This document shows positions 45,718 to 56,744 of a DNA stretch of 64,000 nt, one piece after another. The number at the start of each line of letters is the position of its first letter. Position 1 is the first letter of the stretch. The position numbers were made by a program, and so were the translations under genes. The stretch spans positions 23,543,501 through 23,607,500 of the forward strand of contig NC_089039.1 of assembly GCF_034140825.1 (NCBI RefSeq), in the 5' to 3' direction. The notes under the pieces were generated by a model, which saw nothing but the letters and a program-made list of their open reading frames with translations, was not told where the DNA came from and made no database searches. This DNA is from Oryza sativa Japonica Group. Lineage: Eukaryota > Streptophyta > Magnoliopsida > Poales > Poaceae.

Positions 45718-48213
45718 TAATAATGTTTGGGAGCATAAAAGATGGTCAAAGAGTGTGGTGCTAACTCAATGGGAAGAATCATTTGTTCGTTCGTCTGTAC
45801 TGAATAACATGAACGGAACATATGCATCGCATTGACCATGGGAAAAATTCCAAAACCCCCCATCACTGTAGACGTCACCTTTTACTCCATTTTGATTAGC
45901 CATCACGTACCCGACCCCTAGACGACCTGAGCGATCGGGACAACCTCACGTCAAACCGCAACCCGGGGGCACGCACACACACGCCGCGGAGACCAACTGG
46001 CGAGCCATGCCTGACGCGCGCGCGCGAACGTGGCGGCCATCCTACGAACCTCCACCGTATTCCCACGCCTCGTCTCGCTCCCGGCGTCAGCCGTCGACAC
46101 ACGCTTGGCACAGCCCACGACCACACGAGGAGCAAAGCAAAGTTAAGAAAGCAACGCGACGCGACGCCCTGGCCCCTGCATGCGTGCCGCGCGCGCGGCT
46201 GCGGGGGTTTCTCGCGGTAGCGTACGCGCGTCCTCCCGGCTACCAGCTGCCGCGCCGCGCGCGCGCTTTGGCTCAGACCGAATCGAGTCGCAATCGCATC
46301 GCATCCCGCGCAAACCTGTGTGTGCCGGGGTGGTGCCGTACGTGGTGGTGAGCGCAACGCAAGCCGCGCGCGTTTGCGGGGAGCGATGTGCATCGGAGTT
46401 TCACGGGAAAAAAACACGTACGTCACGTACGAGAAGCGGTGTGCGCGCCCGGTGGTTCGTTCATACGAGCAGCGCACGGGGCAAGCGATCGATCGAACTC
46501 CGAGGGAGAAGAAAACTGTCCCGAGTCTCATAAGCGATTCTCAAATACTAACAGTCTAACTGTTGTCAGTTTGTTAACCCCGTTTGAGCACGTGAGTGTG
46601 TATGCTCAGCTCGTATGACACGACCAAACCCGGCCGGAGAGATAAAGAAGAGAGGATGCGTGGCACTTATTACGACCTGACGTTGCAAAAGGCACCTTTG
46701 AAAAATCGTGTCCGGAAATAGTAACGTGCATGGGTTTTTTTCTGTGTCAGTTTTGTCTTGCCCGTGCACCAAAACACAAGAGTTAATACAGGGTAGTCTA
46801 TTGTGTGTCTACTCCTAGAGAATTACTGTAGATAATACCCCACCTCAAGGTGAATTAACCATCGCCCGCCTCCATATGAGTTGTGACAAAATAAAAAGGA
46901 TATATGTAATGTAACTAGCTAGTTGTCGAACAACATCGATCATCATCATCTCGCGCAGTCGGCCCCAAGATGTGCAACAAGCACGGGATATTACCGGAGG
47001 ACGCTGGTTCTCTGTGTGCATCATTTCGGACTCTTAAGCATTACACACGTACGTCAAGAATGCAACCTGATCAATAGAATGCTTCCTTCTCAACCCTATT
47101 TCTCACATCGTACTTTTAAGCTAAAGTTTTGTTCGTGACCATGGAAGCCTTGGGTGGACTGACTTGATCTTCCATTGATTACCTGAAAAAACCATCCATG
47201 TTAATTGGTTCCTGTCTAGTTTTGTCACAGCATATCTTAGGTGTGCTACAATTTTATACATATGTGTTTATCATACCTCACGTGTCGTATATAGACTCGG
47301 TTTCTAATTAAACATTTGCATACTTGTTTGTTGTGACACTCGTTTTCTTTGCCACATCTTTTTATGCATGGTGGGTTACACTTTGCTGAAATTTACGTGA
47401 TAAACTTCAATATGTTAACCAAATAGCTCTAGATACCGCGGAATAGACGTGAGTAGCAATAATAAAAAAATAGACACTGATATTTTTAAATGGATAACGT
47501 TGTAGAATACATGCAATATATGAACTCTTAATTCTAAAATCAATAATAAATGCAAAAAAAATATTATTTGATATATAAACATACAATTAATAGTTTATTA
47601 AAAGAGTGTGTCATGCAGATACAGTATTATATCGTTTTTTTATGATATAGGAGTATGTTGAAAAAGACTACAATAAAACATGAAGAACGAGATGTATAGA
47701 GAACACATTCGGAGGTACAGAAGGGTGGTGTTTTTTTAGGAAATAAAAGTATGGTATTGTGTGTGTAGTGATGTGCATGTGTGTGTTGATTTGGCCGTGT
47801 AATAAAAAAAGATTATATAAAAGGTTATTAAATGAATGCCTTTTTATGAACAAAGAAAATGAATGCTTGGAATAGTAGCTTATCCGGTGATCCTACTCAA
47901 TGTAGTCATCCCGTATTAACCTTTTTCTGCAAAAAACCATGCGAGCCCCATGTTGTCCAGCGAACCAGGTGTGCTGACCGGACGGTATGGCCCACCGTTC
48001 AGCGAGACAAGAAAGGAACAAAAAGAGCAGCGAAACCTCGCTCCGCACGCTCTCTCCCGCCGCTACTTATCCCGCGCGGGTCACGGCGTGGTCGCGCTCT
48101 GGCCTGGCCCCCCATTCGATCTCTCCCTGCTCCTCCACTCCTCCTCCTCGTACAGCGCCGAAGAACGGAGGCGGCGCCGCCGCCGCGCCGGCGAGAGGAG
48201 AGCGAGGGAGGAC
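45718..48213. other. Intergenic, upstream of the OVATE gene
   Basis: A CpG-rich block at 45900-46530 gives long overlapping open frames on both strands (one of 211 codons on the minus strand) that look compositional; no family is recognised. 46560-47850 is AT-rich. GC rises from about 47950 into the OVATE leader. Confidence 0.4.
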
Positions 48214-49368
48214 ATGGGCCGGCGGAAGTTCAGGCTCTCCGACATGATGCCCAACGCGTGGTTCTACAAGCTCCGCGACATGCGCGCGCGGGGCGGCCGC
48301 GGTGCAACTGCGATGCAGCCGCCGTCGTCGTCGTCGTTGATGAGGGGGAGCAGGGCGGCGCAGCAGCAGGCGGGCACGTGGAGGCTGGGGACGTCGTCGT
48401 CGTCGTCGTCGTTGCTGCCGCACAGGGCGTCGTACTACTACACCACCCGGGACAGGGAGGTCCCGCCGCTGCCGCCGCCGCCACCGCCGAGGGGCGTGGA
48501 TGATCAATTCCCTTCCCTCACGCTGTCGCCGCCGTTGCCGACGAGGAACAGCAGGAGGCGGCACAGGGTTGGGAGATTTGGTTCGACGGAGATGGATGGC
48601 GGCGAGCTCGTACTAGCGCCGTCCGACGACCACGACGGCTGCAGCCACCAGGAGCCGCCAGTGGCCGATGCGTCCGGGAGCTCCCGGTGCCGTCGCGACA
48701 TGTTCATCGGGAGAGATGGCGGCCGGGGCGTGGAGTTCCGGCGCCGGGCGACGACGGTGGATGGTCCTGAGGAGGACGCCGCCGTCGATGTCAAGGTGAT
48801 CACGTCGGACGCGGACATAATCATCGACCTCGGCGCTGACGACGACGACGACACGCCGGAGAGGGTGCTCCGGCCTGTCGTGACCAGGCCCGCGAGGAGG
48901 GAGCTCGACTGGTGCGAGCCGGCGGAGGTGAAGCACGTCGACCTCGCCGAGCTGATGACACCGAGAGCGAGCTCTGCCTCTGCCTCCTCGGAGAAGAGCA
49001 TCAGCACGGGCAAGCCGAGGCGTTCGTCCGTGTCGTCTCGACGCCGCCTCAAGACGCGCACCAACAGCCCGCGCCTCGCCGCGTGCAGGAAAGGCAAGCC
49101 GACGGCGCGGGCAACGACGACGACGCCGACGCAGCCGCCGCTCGCGCACAGCTTCGCGGTGGTGAAGACGTCGTCGGACCCGAGGAGGGACTTCCTCGAG
49201 TCCATGGAGGAGATGATCGCCGAGAACGGCATCCGCGACGCCGGCGACCTGGAGGACCTCCTCGCCTGCTACCTCTCCCTCAACTCCGGCGAGTACCATG
49301 ACCTCATCGTCGAGGTGTTCGAGCAGGTCTGGACCGGCCTCGCCGCTGCCTGTGGCGTCATGCCATGA
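48214..49368 (+). CDS. OVATE family protein (transcriptional repressor type)
   Basis: OVATE family proteins are plant-specific regulators that repress growth-related genes and bind TALE homeodomain and TRM proteins. 384 residues, single exon. The start at 48214 is chosen because it yields the conserved OFP N-terminal motif [20 protein letters not shown]; the frame is open further upstream to 47950, but that part reads like leader. The middle is low complexity (serine, proline and aspartate runs), with a basic segment at about 265-295. The OVATE domain occupies about residues 314-380, with [35 protein letters not shown] and FEQVWTGL. It is a rice OFP on chromosome 1 by recollection; I do not assign the number. 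Confidence 0.92.
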   Translation: MGRRKFRLSDMMPNAWFYKLRDMRARGGRGATAMQPPSSSSLMRGSRAAQQQAGTWRLGTSSSSSSLLPHRASYYYTTRDREVPPLPPPPPPRGVDDQFPSLTLSPPLPTRNSRRRHRVGRFGSTEMDGGELVLAPSDDHDGCSHQEPPVADASGSSRCRRDMFIGRDGGRGVEFRRRATTVDGPEEDAAVDVKVITSDADIIIDLGADDDDDTPERVLRPVVTRPARRELDWCEPAEVKHVDLAELMTPRASSASASSEKSISTGKPRRSSVSSRRRLKTRTNSPRLAACRKGKPTARATTTTPTQPPLAHSFAVVKTSSDPRRDFLESMEEMIAENGIRDAGDLEDLLACYLSLNSGEYHDLIVEVFEQVWTGLAAACGVMP

Positions 49369-49896
49369 GAAAACGCCAAGAGTTCATCGCTCACCAAAGC
49401 CTCCATGCTCATTGATTGCTGCTTGGTGAATCGCTGAATCTTGCCATGAATTATTATAGTAGAGTAGTTTAGTTCTTTGATTTCTAGTAGATGATGGTTA
49501 ATTAGCAGCAAGAAATTAGCCATAAAGCAATAGAAATAAAATCGATCGAAAAGTTTGGTTCTTTTCTTGCTAGGTGATTTGCCTGATTCTCCTCGCCTGT
49601 CAGTTTGCTTTCCTCAGTGTCACACTGACTGTAGTTATGAGCTGCACTGCACTGCATCACCGCTAGTTGATTAATACAGCTAATGATGAATCACCAGTAC
49701 ATTTTCAGCTACTGCAAATCTTCCAAGGCTGTCCATTTTCTGAAAAAGAAAACGAAAAATACATTGTCTTAGCGTACGTTCTAAACATCAATTTGGTATA
49801 TTTTGTGCAAAAGTTTTTTATATAGAATTTTCTTAAAAAATCAAATATAAATGCATTTTTTAAGTTTGTAACATTTAATACTCAATTAATCATGTA

Positions 49897-50113
49897 CTCC
49901 CTCCTTCCCTAAATGTTTGACGCCGTTAACTTTTTTAAACATATTTGACCGTTCGTCTTATTCAAAAACTTTTGTTAAATGTGTAAAACTATATGTATAC
50001 ATAAATCAAATGATACGAAAATAATTAATAATTACTTAAATTTTTTGAATAAGAGGAACGGTCAAACATTTTTAAAAAAGTCAACGGCGTCAAATATTTT
50101 GGGATGGTGGGAG
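49897..50113. mobile_element. Stowaway-like MITE
   Basis: About 217 bp flanked by TA, ends CTCCCTCCTTCCCTAAATGT and its inverse. Sister of the element at 38571-38843, without that element's TA expansion. Confidence 0.82.
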
Positions 50114-51878
50114 TATTAGTGGTTTGACTTGTTTTTAGTGTTGCCGACAATCTTAGCCCAACCTCTGTTCCGAACAAAGCCTTAAGCCTTGTACGATCAG
50201 GTGCTCAGGACAGTAGGCTGAAGTAAAGCATGCTAGGTACAGGTGCTGAAAGTCAAGCAAGCAACTGAATGTCTGGATCCAATCCGCCGTAGCACACGTT
50301 TTGACATGATTAACCGACGTGTCGCTGTTACTTCTGACATGATAATATCCAAGTGATTTGTACGGCGTCAGATAGTAATATGTCGGCGATCGAGGGTAGT
50401 GTAACCACGTCTCGAAATCCTTGTGTTCTTGTGGATGTTGAACGCCGTAGCAGGGATCTTGGTGACCAGTTACAAGTCACCAACTGTTGCTACAAGCTGG
50501 GAGATGTAGTGGTAGTAGGACGACAGGGATGCAGCTGCAGCAGCTAGCTCCTGACAAGAAAAGCCTAGCATGTAGCAAGACAAGTATCGAGCAATCATGC
50601 CTCATATGCGTTTCAACTCGTACAGGGAGTAACCTGTGTAGCAAATGGAGATGCCACTACTGACTAGGAGTAGTAATTTGCTTAGCTAATGCAGGCCAAG
50701 TAGGAGCAATTCAGCTCAAATCATTTGAGAAGATCATATCTGTGATTGTCCTCATGGTTAGTATATATATGAAATGATCGAGATGCCATTACATATTGAT
50801 CAAAACATAGGGACCCAAGGCAACAAAGGAGCAGTGGTGAAAAACCTGAAATTGAAAGATTCTTTTCTTTTGTGTGGTCAGAAACATGGGGTGATACTCC
50901 TTGAATGGTCCAAGGAGTAGCCCCTTGTCGAGACACTGGAGTAAGCAAGACGAGGCCGATTTTGGAAGCCCAGCGGTTGCTGATCCACTGGCAATGCTGG
51001 CTGCAGCATAAGAACGGTAAGTCAGTAACTAACTCAAGATTTGTGCAACTGCCTCACATAATTGGTAGGACATACTCTGAAGGTTTCAGGCTGAAATTAC
51101 CCAATCCAATTCATTCATACTACCACAATTGACCGTTGGAGGAGGAATGATTTTACATTCATTAATAAGAACATACTAGGGAATACTCTGAAATTTTACA
51201 CACACACAAAAAAAAAACACCAAGTACGTAGTACAATAAAATTTCTCTTGGAGAATACAGTATATGATATTTGCTGCTAAATTGATTCAGAAAAAAAAAA
51301 ACATTGACTGCACTAGGAAAAAATAGATTCAGAGATCGTGCTAAAGTCCAAGAAGGAATCAAAGAACCTCTTCATTTCTGCAAGTCAATTACTACATGTT
51401 TTCTTTTTTTCACTTCAGACATACTGCTACTGTATTAACGTATCCACAATGCAGAGGCTGGATGTAAATTTTGTTGTATCTAAACATTTCTGCAAGCTGC
51501 ATGTCTCAACTCTCAAAGATCTCTTGCCCCTCGTGTCCCCTAGCCAAATCACCCCGTCACCTCACACTGCTCCATCTTTTGTCCCGTGCTCTTGGCTGGG
51601 CTCCCAGGTCAACACACATGTACGTGCACAGGAGAAGCTATAGCCTCCTGTGATCTTCAGATACTGCCCTGTGCCTGTGTCTTTCTCGCCCAGAGTGCAA
51701 GACAGCAAAGGCATCAGCTGCTCATGCAATGCAGGTCACTGTTGGCCGAAGCTTCCATGGAGAGGTCACAGAGAGCGAAAGGATCGCGGGTCGATTCGGC
51801 GGTGACAGCCGTGCAGCGATCTGTCTCCCGGCCATTGCAGCTTCGGCCAAAACAAAACAAAAACAAAAACATTTGGAT

Positions 51879-52020
51879 GTGTTTAGTTTCTGAAAAAAGT
51901 TAGAAGTTTGAAGAAAGTTGGGAGTTTGGAAAAAAAGTTGGAAGTTCATGTGTGTAAGAAAGTTTTTTGATGTGATATGATGTGATGGAAAGTTGGGAAT
52001 AGGGGGAAAACTAAACACGG
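51879..52020. mobile_element. MITE, GTGTTTAG family
   Basis: About 142 bp from GTGTTTAGTTTCTGAAAAAA to AAAACTAAACACGG. The interior is a series of AAGTTGGGAGTTTGG-like units. Family mate of the elements at 18969-19104 and 53471-53616. Confidence 0.65.
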
Positions 52021-52448
52021 CAAAAAAAACATGCAGAAAAAGTTCAGAAAAGTGTCCTGCCTGACTGTCCCAGAATGTGTACGTGGTCATACATACACGG
52101 TCAAATTTGATTGTTTCTTCGCTTTTGTTTTGGGATTTTGCAATTTTTGCAGGCGGTTGGTGCAGCACAATGTCAATCACTGCTTGTATCTAGCGTTCCT
52201 ATCGTTGTCCCTGAAGTATGATTCAGGAATCGGCTCCTTGTGCTGTGCGTGTATCGTGACAAGAGAGCAAAGGTGTGTGTGATATACTTGTATCACGAGT
52301 TCACTGTGCTTTCCGGGATGTCTTCTGTAAGTGCAGTGCTGCTCGGCTAGCAGTGACTAGACGAGCCAAACCTAACGCTGGGATATCATGTCGATGAGCA
52401 GAGAAGTAGAACCGGTGATGTGGAAGAAGACACCGGAGCAGGTGTAGA

Positions 52449-52558
52449 TAGGGGTGTAAGTGGGTCAGCCGCGAACCCACTTATAGGTCAAAATAAACGG
52501 GCTCACGGCTTATTTTAGTCTATAAGTGGGTTTCGCGGGTTAGCCACTTACACCCCTA
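52449..52558. mobile_element. Short hAT MITE, 110 bp palindrome
   Basis: Ends TAGGGGTGTAAGTGGGT and its inverse, with a perfect 8-bp target duplication GGTGTAGA (52441-52448 and 52559-52566). Almost the whole element is palindromic. Confidence 0.85.
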
Positions 52559-52776
52559 GGTGTAGAGAGAGAGAAAGGTAGCGAAACAAGAATCTTCACC
52601 AACATGGCAACATCCGGTTCTTTGCTGAAAATTTGACGATTGGACCCTTTTGAAAACCTTGTTTCAAGAATGGGATGCGCCAAAAACTTGTTTTAAAAAT
52701 AAACCACCATGCTAGCGTCAAGCTTGATGACACTGTGTCCCAAAATCCAAATATCGGTATGATTGGCACTGGCATA

Positions 52777-52873
52777 TCTCCTCTGTCTTAAAAAAAAAAC
52801 TAATCCTAGCTGTGAATCTGAATATATACGTATCTATGTTCGTAGCTAGGATTTGTTTTTTTCTAGAACGGAG
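52777..52873. mobile_element. Stowaway-like short MITE
   Basis: About 97 bp with CTCCTCTGTCTTAAAAAAA at the left and TTCTAGAACGGAG at the right. The interior palindrome is built on AATCCTAGCT and AGCTAGGATT. Confidence 0.55.
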
Positions 52874-52911
52874 TAGTAGTGGCATTGAATTTGAGCTGGC
52901 CGACCGACTTT

Positions 52912-53060
52912 ACAGGTGGTCAACGCTAAATGCACCGGTGCTGAACTCCCAAACTCATCGCCAATAAGCAGTCTTTGTGAGTTCGCCAATGTCTCGTCGA
53001 TGAATCACCACGAATTTGGGAGTTCAGTGCACCTGAACATTTGGCATTGACCACCTGAAC
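52912..53060. repeat. Inverted repeat, MITE-like
   Basis: CAGGTGGTCAACGCTAAATG and TGAACTCCCAAA near the left end recur in inverse at the right (TTTGGGAGTTCA, CATTTGGCATTGACCACCTG). Size of about 150 bp suits a MITE; no clear target duplication. Confidence 0.6.
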
Positions 53061-53470
53061 CCGGCGGTGCCACGTTGCTGAGATGTTGGAGCTCAACGTC
53101 ACGGTTTAGTTTTGAAATTAAAATTTAAGGGGGTTCTTTGCTTGGACGCTGCAAAAAGGAAACGAAATAAAGAAAGGTGACGACAGAAGGAAAACAAAGA
53201 CCGGAACGAAAGCAAAGATGGCCTCTCGAGTGATTCCGATGATTAGGAGCAGAGAAGCCACACGAGGCCGTCCGCTGTTCTGTGGCCGTCCGGCTGTTTT
53301 GCATAATTGCATCAGTTTAGATCCTGCAAGAATTGCCTCGCTGTTCTCAGCCTTTTCGCCCGGCCCACCGCTGGTCCTCGGTCCCAACCGCGTTTACCGT
53401 GCACGACACGAGCACGGCGGAGCACGCGACGCCCGCCCGGTGACGGCGAGGTGGCTAACCACCCAGGTAA

Positions 53471-53616
53471 GGCTGTGTTTAGTTCACACCAGAATTGAAA
53501 GTTTGGTTGGAATTAAAACGATATGACGGAAAAGTTTAAAATTTGTATATGTAGAAAAGTTTTGATGTGATGAAAAAGTTAAAAGTTTAAAGAAATATTT
53601 TAGAACTAAACACGGC
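53471..53616. mobile_element. MITE, GGCTGTGTTTAG family
   Basis: About 146 bp with ends GGCTGTGTTTAGTTC and GAACTAAACACGGC. Family mate of 18969-19104 and 51879-52020. Confidence 0.7.
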
Positions 53617-54424
53617 GCAAGGTTAATTACTTGTCCGAGTAGATGTGACGAGGACGACAGCAGCGCGATATCCCGTTTTGTCTTTGCGGCGATAGTGCAA
53701 GACGGCGCAACGCTACAAGCCGCTACTGCTCGCGCGACTGTGGGGGTGAGGACGACGGCGCGTCGCCATGTCGCGCAGATTAGGCGCCGCATTTTCTACG
53801 GATGGACTGACTTGATCGCTCCCGAGTCCTGACCCTGTTTACCTTCAGTATTTGCCTCTTGCCATGCTGCCAGTGTTGCGTCGATGACAACTATTAGCGC
53901 TCAACTGTTGACGCAAACCTAAAGAAACTCAAACAAACTTCGCCCAAAATTGAATAAGATTGAAAAGTTTCGAACTTGTCCGGTTTACAAGCCTGAGTTG
54001 ATCATGCTAAGGGGTTGTGTAGAAAACAACAGAATAACAGATACGAACCGAGCAACTGCCAATTGAAACAATGTCGCACTGGCCAAGATTTCAAAATCAA
54101 TTCAGCTTTCACTGCACAGTGGCCAGGCACCTTGCATATCACAGGTTTTCAACTCGAATAGTAATAATGAAAGCCCAAGAAATGAGCATATTAATAGCTT
54201 CAGATTTTGAAAAAAAAAGCATAACTAGCAAAAAAGCAACGATAGCGGTCTAAAATAGATAAACAACTCAGGCAAAAATTCAGACTTCCATTGTCACACT
54301 GCCAATCGCAAAGTACAAGCTAGTTCCAAGAAAGACTTTGACCTCATGAAAGACCATAACGATGATATCCATGGCGCCATTAACAGGATATGATATAGAG
54401 TAACAAAGGAGCGACTACGGCTGT

Positions 54425-56580
54425 TTAGGTGCGAGCAACATTAGGGGGGCCACCAGGTCCAGCAGCAGCAGGGGCACCAGGTCCACCAGCACCACCAGGG
54501 CGAGGTCCAGTAGGCCTATCCTCCTGAACAAAGAGCAGCAATCACAGATCAGCAACCAATTATCATGTCTTACTAAAAACAGGTCTTGCGCAGACAACAA
54601 GTAGGTAATAGCAGTCTAGCAGGAAGATCAGTTAGGAGAAAATTGAGCAAGACTGCATGCAACACTCACGGACTGGGTTACTACATGAAGTCGAGATGGG
54701 CACTTGATGAAAAGAGTAAAATTCTCATAAACCATCAATGTTGCTATAAGGGATGAAAGGCTCAATCATATTCAGATTTCCCATCCTTAATGATCAGCTA
54801 AAAATTAGTGTTATTAGCCAACAAAGTGAACGAAATGGATGTAACTATGGGGACCTGTTCATCCCTTAGGCACAATGCAATAGCCATCGGGGCAGACAAA
54901 GTCCCGAGTTTTAACATGACGTGCATAGAAACAGGTCCAACAAAAGACGTATAAAGCATGTAAATGCAATTAAAGGTAGTGAAACTAATCAATGGTGAAA
55001 CAGAAACTATATAGAAGTACCTCATTGATCAGTAAAATTTAATATTGTTCAAGAGCAATGTAAATCGTTTCCCATTCTCAACGATCAGCTTAAGACAAAA
55101 GACTATAAGCTGACAAAGTGAACTAAATGGTGCTAACTACTGTGACCTGTTCATCCCACAGACACTGTATAATTGCCATCGGGACAACATAAAAGTCAAA
55201 AGACAAAATTCCATAATCCAATAATTAACACCCTTGCTACAAGACTGGATATAGTTATGTATTGAACAGCATAATAAAGCATACAAAAGCTATGTTAAGA
55301 AATAACTCAGATCAGTAAACCATATTCTGTTCATTACACTCCCAATCATGATTATCAGTTAAATGTACTCCGATACCAGCTGTAAAGATGAATTGAGACA
55401 AGATATGTTGCTCTATTATGTAGTATTTCCCATTCTCAATGATCAGCTAAAAATATGACCATTAGCTGACAAAGTGAATAAAATGGTGTAAATATTGGGA
55501 CCTGTTCATCCCACAGGCACTGTAATTGCCATCGGGGCAACGTAAAAGTCCCAGGTGAAAATCCAATGCTCCGCTAAACCTAGTGCGGAGAAAACAGAAC
55601 TACTAGTACAAAAATACATTGCATCTAAGAGAATAAACGGGGTCAGCACAGCACATTACATCTAAAACTAGATCATCTCTCATTACCACTAAATGAGATT
55701 ATTATAATGTGACGAATTAAATCAACGAAAGGCTAAAGTCACCCATCCCACATGTGCTAAACAATACCCATCAACACAGGTGCTAAACAATACCCATCAA
55801 GACGCCCAAATCAGTATTAGCAAGCATAATGAGTATATTGATAAGTAGAATTTCTTAAGCAATTTGCTTCTTCACGAAAAATAGATTTGCCAAAATAGGA
55901 GCAAAGGATTAAAAGGGCATACCCTGCGCCTGAACCTCTCCGGCGGCCTGCGGTCCCTGCGGTTCTCGCGGGAGCGGACACGGACGATGTGGGCGTGGAT
56001 GGCGCAGGAGACGCAGTGATGGACCTTGGCGTACAGCTTCGGGAGGACGTATCCTGAACAAAAACAACATGTTCTTTTTGGCTCAACGAAAAGTTCAATC
56101 CATACACAGATTTCGGACAACGAGACAGCTCTTAGCAAGATTGGTTACCGTCATGGACGCACGCCTCCTGGACATCCCTGATGGCCGCCTGCTCGACGAT
56201 GTTCCTCACCTGGAACCTCTTGATGGCCTTGTCCTGCGACAAGGCGACGACCCAAGAACCAACGAATCAGCCAAGCCGAAACCGCAGATTTCGCGTAACA
56301 GTAATAACACGCTGAATGATAATAACAAATCTGCAAGAGAATCTGAATCCGCGAACCTTGGGGCAGCACTTGGCGCAGTTGGAGCAGCGGATGTACTTCA
56401 CATGGCCGCGGCCATGCTTGTTGCGGCCGCCGTTCCTGCGCTTGAAGGTCTGCGAGGGAAAGGAGGAAACCAATCAGAAGGGACTAACCGGGAGATTGAG
56501 CGGAGAAGAAGAAGACGCCGAAGCGGCCGCCGCCGCCGCGGCGGCTAGGGTGGATCCGGAAGCGGCGAGCTCCTTACCAT
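54425..56580 (-). CDS. RPS26: 40S ribosomal protein S26 (eS26)
   Basis: Component of the small ribosomal subunit, near the mRNA exit site. Five coding exons on the minus strand: 56578-56580 (the ATG alone, cut by GTAAGG), 56357-56449, 56149-56233, 55923-56053 and 54425-54523, totalling 136 residues. All junctions are GT-AG with consistent phases. The product begins [20 protein letters not shown], contains [12 protein letters not shown] and [18 protein letters not shown], and ends in a G/P/A-rich tail typical of plant S26. The single-codon first exon and a telo-box in the leader are typical of plant ribosomal protein genes. The last intron is 1.4 kb and contains three copies of an unrelated repeat. 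A Pack-MULE sits just upstream of the promoter. Confidence 0.96.
54778..55540 (-). repeat. Threefold intronic repeat in RPS26 (possible snoRNA cluster)
   Basis: Three diverged copies of a unit of about 115-120 bp at 54778-54897, 55068-55188 and 55426-55540. The shared core (plus strand) runs from TTCCCAT through ATCAGCT, ACAAAGTGAA, CCTGTTCATCCC and CCATCGGGGCA-like blocks. In the sense of the host gene each copy has a C-box-like GGGATGA and, in the range of 65-80 bases on, a D-box CTGA (AGCTGATC). Blocks conserved between otherwise diverged copies suggest a function, such as intron-encoded box C/D snoRNAs, but I see no terminal stem. Plain tandem duplication is the alternative. Confidence 0.55.
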
Positions 56581-56627
56581 GGCTGACGATCGGAGGTGGC
56601 GGCGCAGGGGTTGGGTGCTCTCCTCGA

Positions 56628-56665
56628 CTAGGGTTTGTGGCTGCCCAAGGGGGAGAGTATTTATA
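56628..56665 (-). promoter_or_regulatory. RPS26 core promoter: TATA box and telo-box
   Basis: Minus-strand TATAAATA at 56658-56665, and AAACCCTAG at 56628-56636 close to the expected start site, about 50 bases before the ATG. The telo-box (AAACCCTA) is characteristic of plant ribosomal protein and translation genes. Confidence 0.75.
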
Positions 56666-56744
56666 GGCGACGAAACGTGCGACTGGGACTTCTACTCTCG
56701 TGGGCTGGAGGCCCAATCTATCACTTCGTTGTCTCTCAGACATT

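Larger units (their letters stand above)
49369..54424. other. Intergenic between OVATE and RPS26 genes
   Basis: Begins with the likely OVATE 3' UTR. It otherwise contains several MITEs (listed separately) in anonymous AT-rich sequence. Short open frames at 51338-51903 and 53218-53526 lack recognisable motifs. No gene supported. Confidence 0.45.

Noticed and set aside
48067-49299. Antisense and out-of-frame proteins across the OVATE gene
   Set aside because: Same GC-driven shadow effect; the plus-strand frame alone carries the OFP N-terminal and OVATE motifs.
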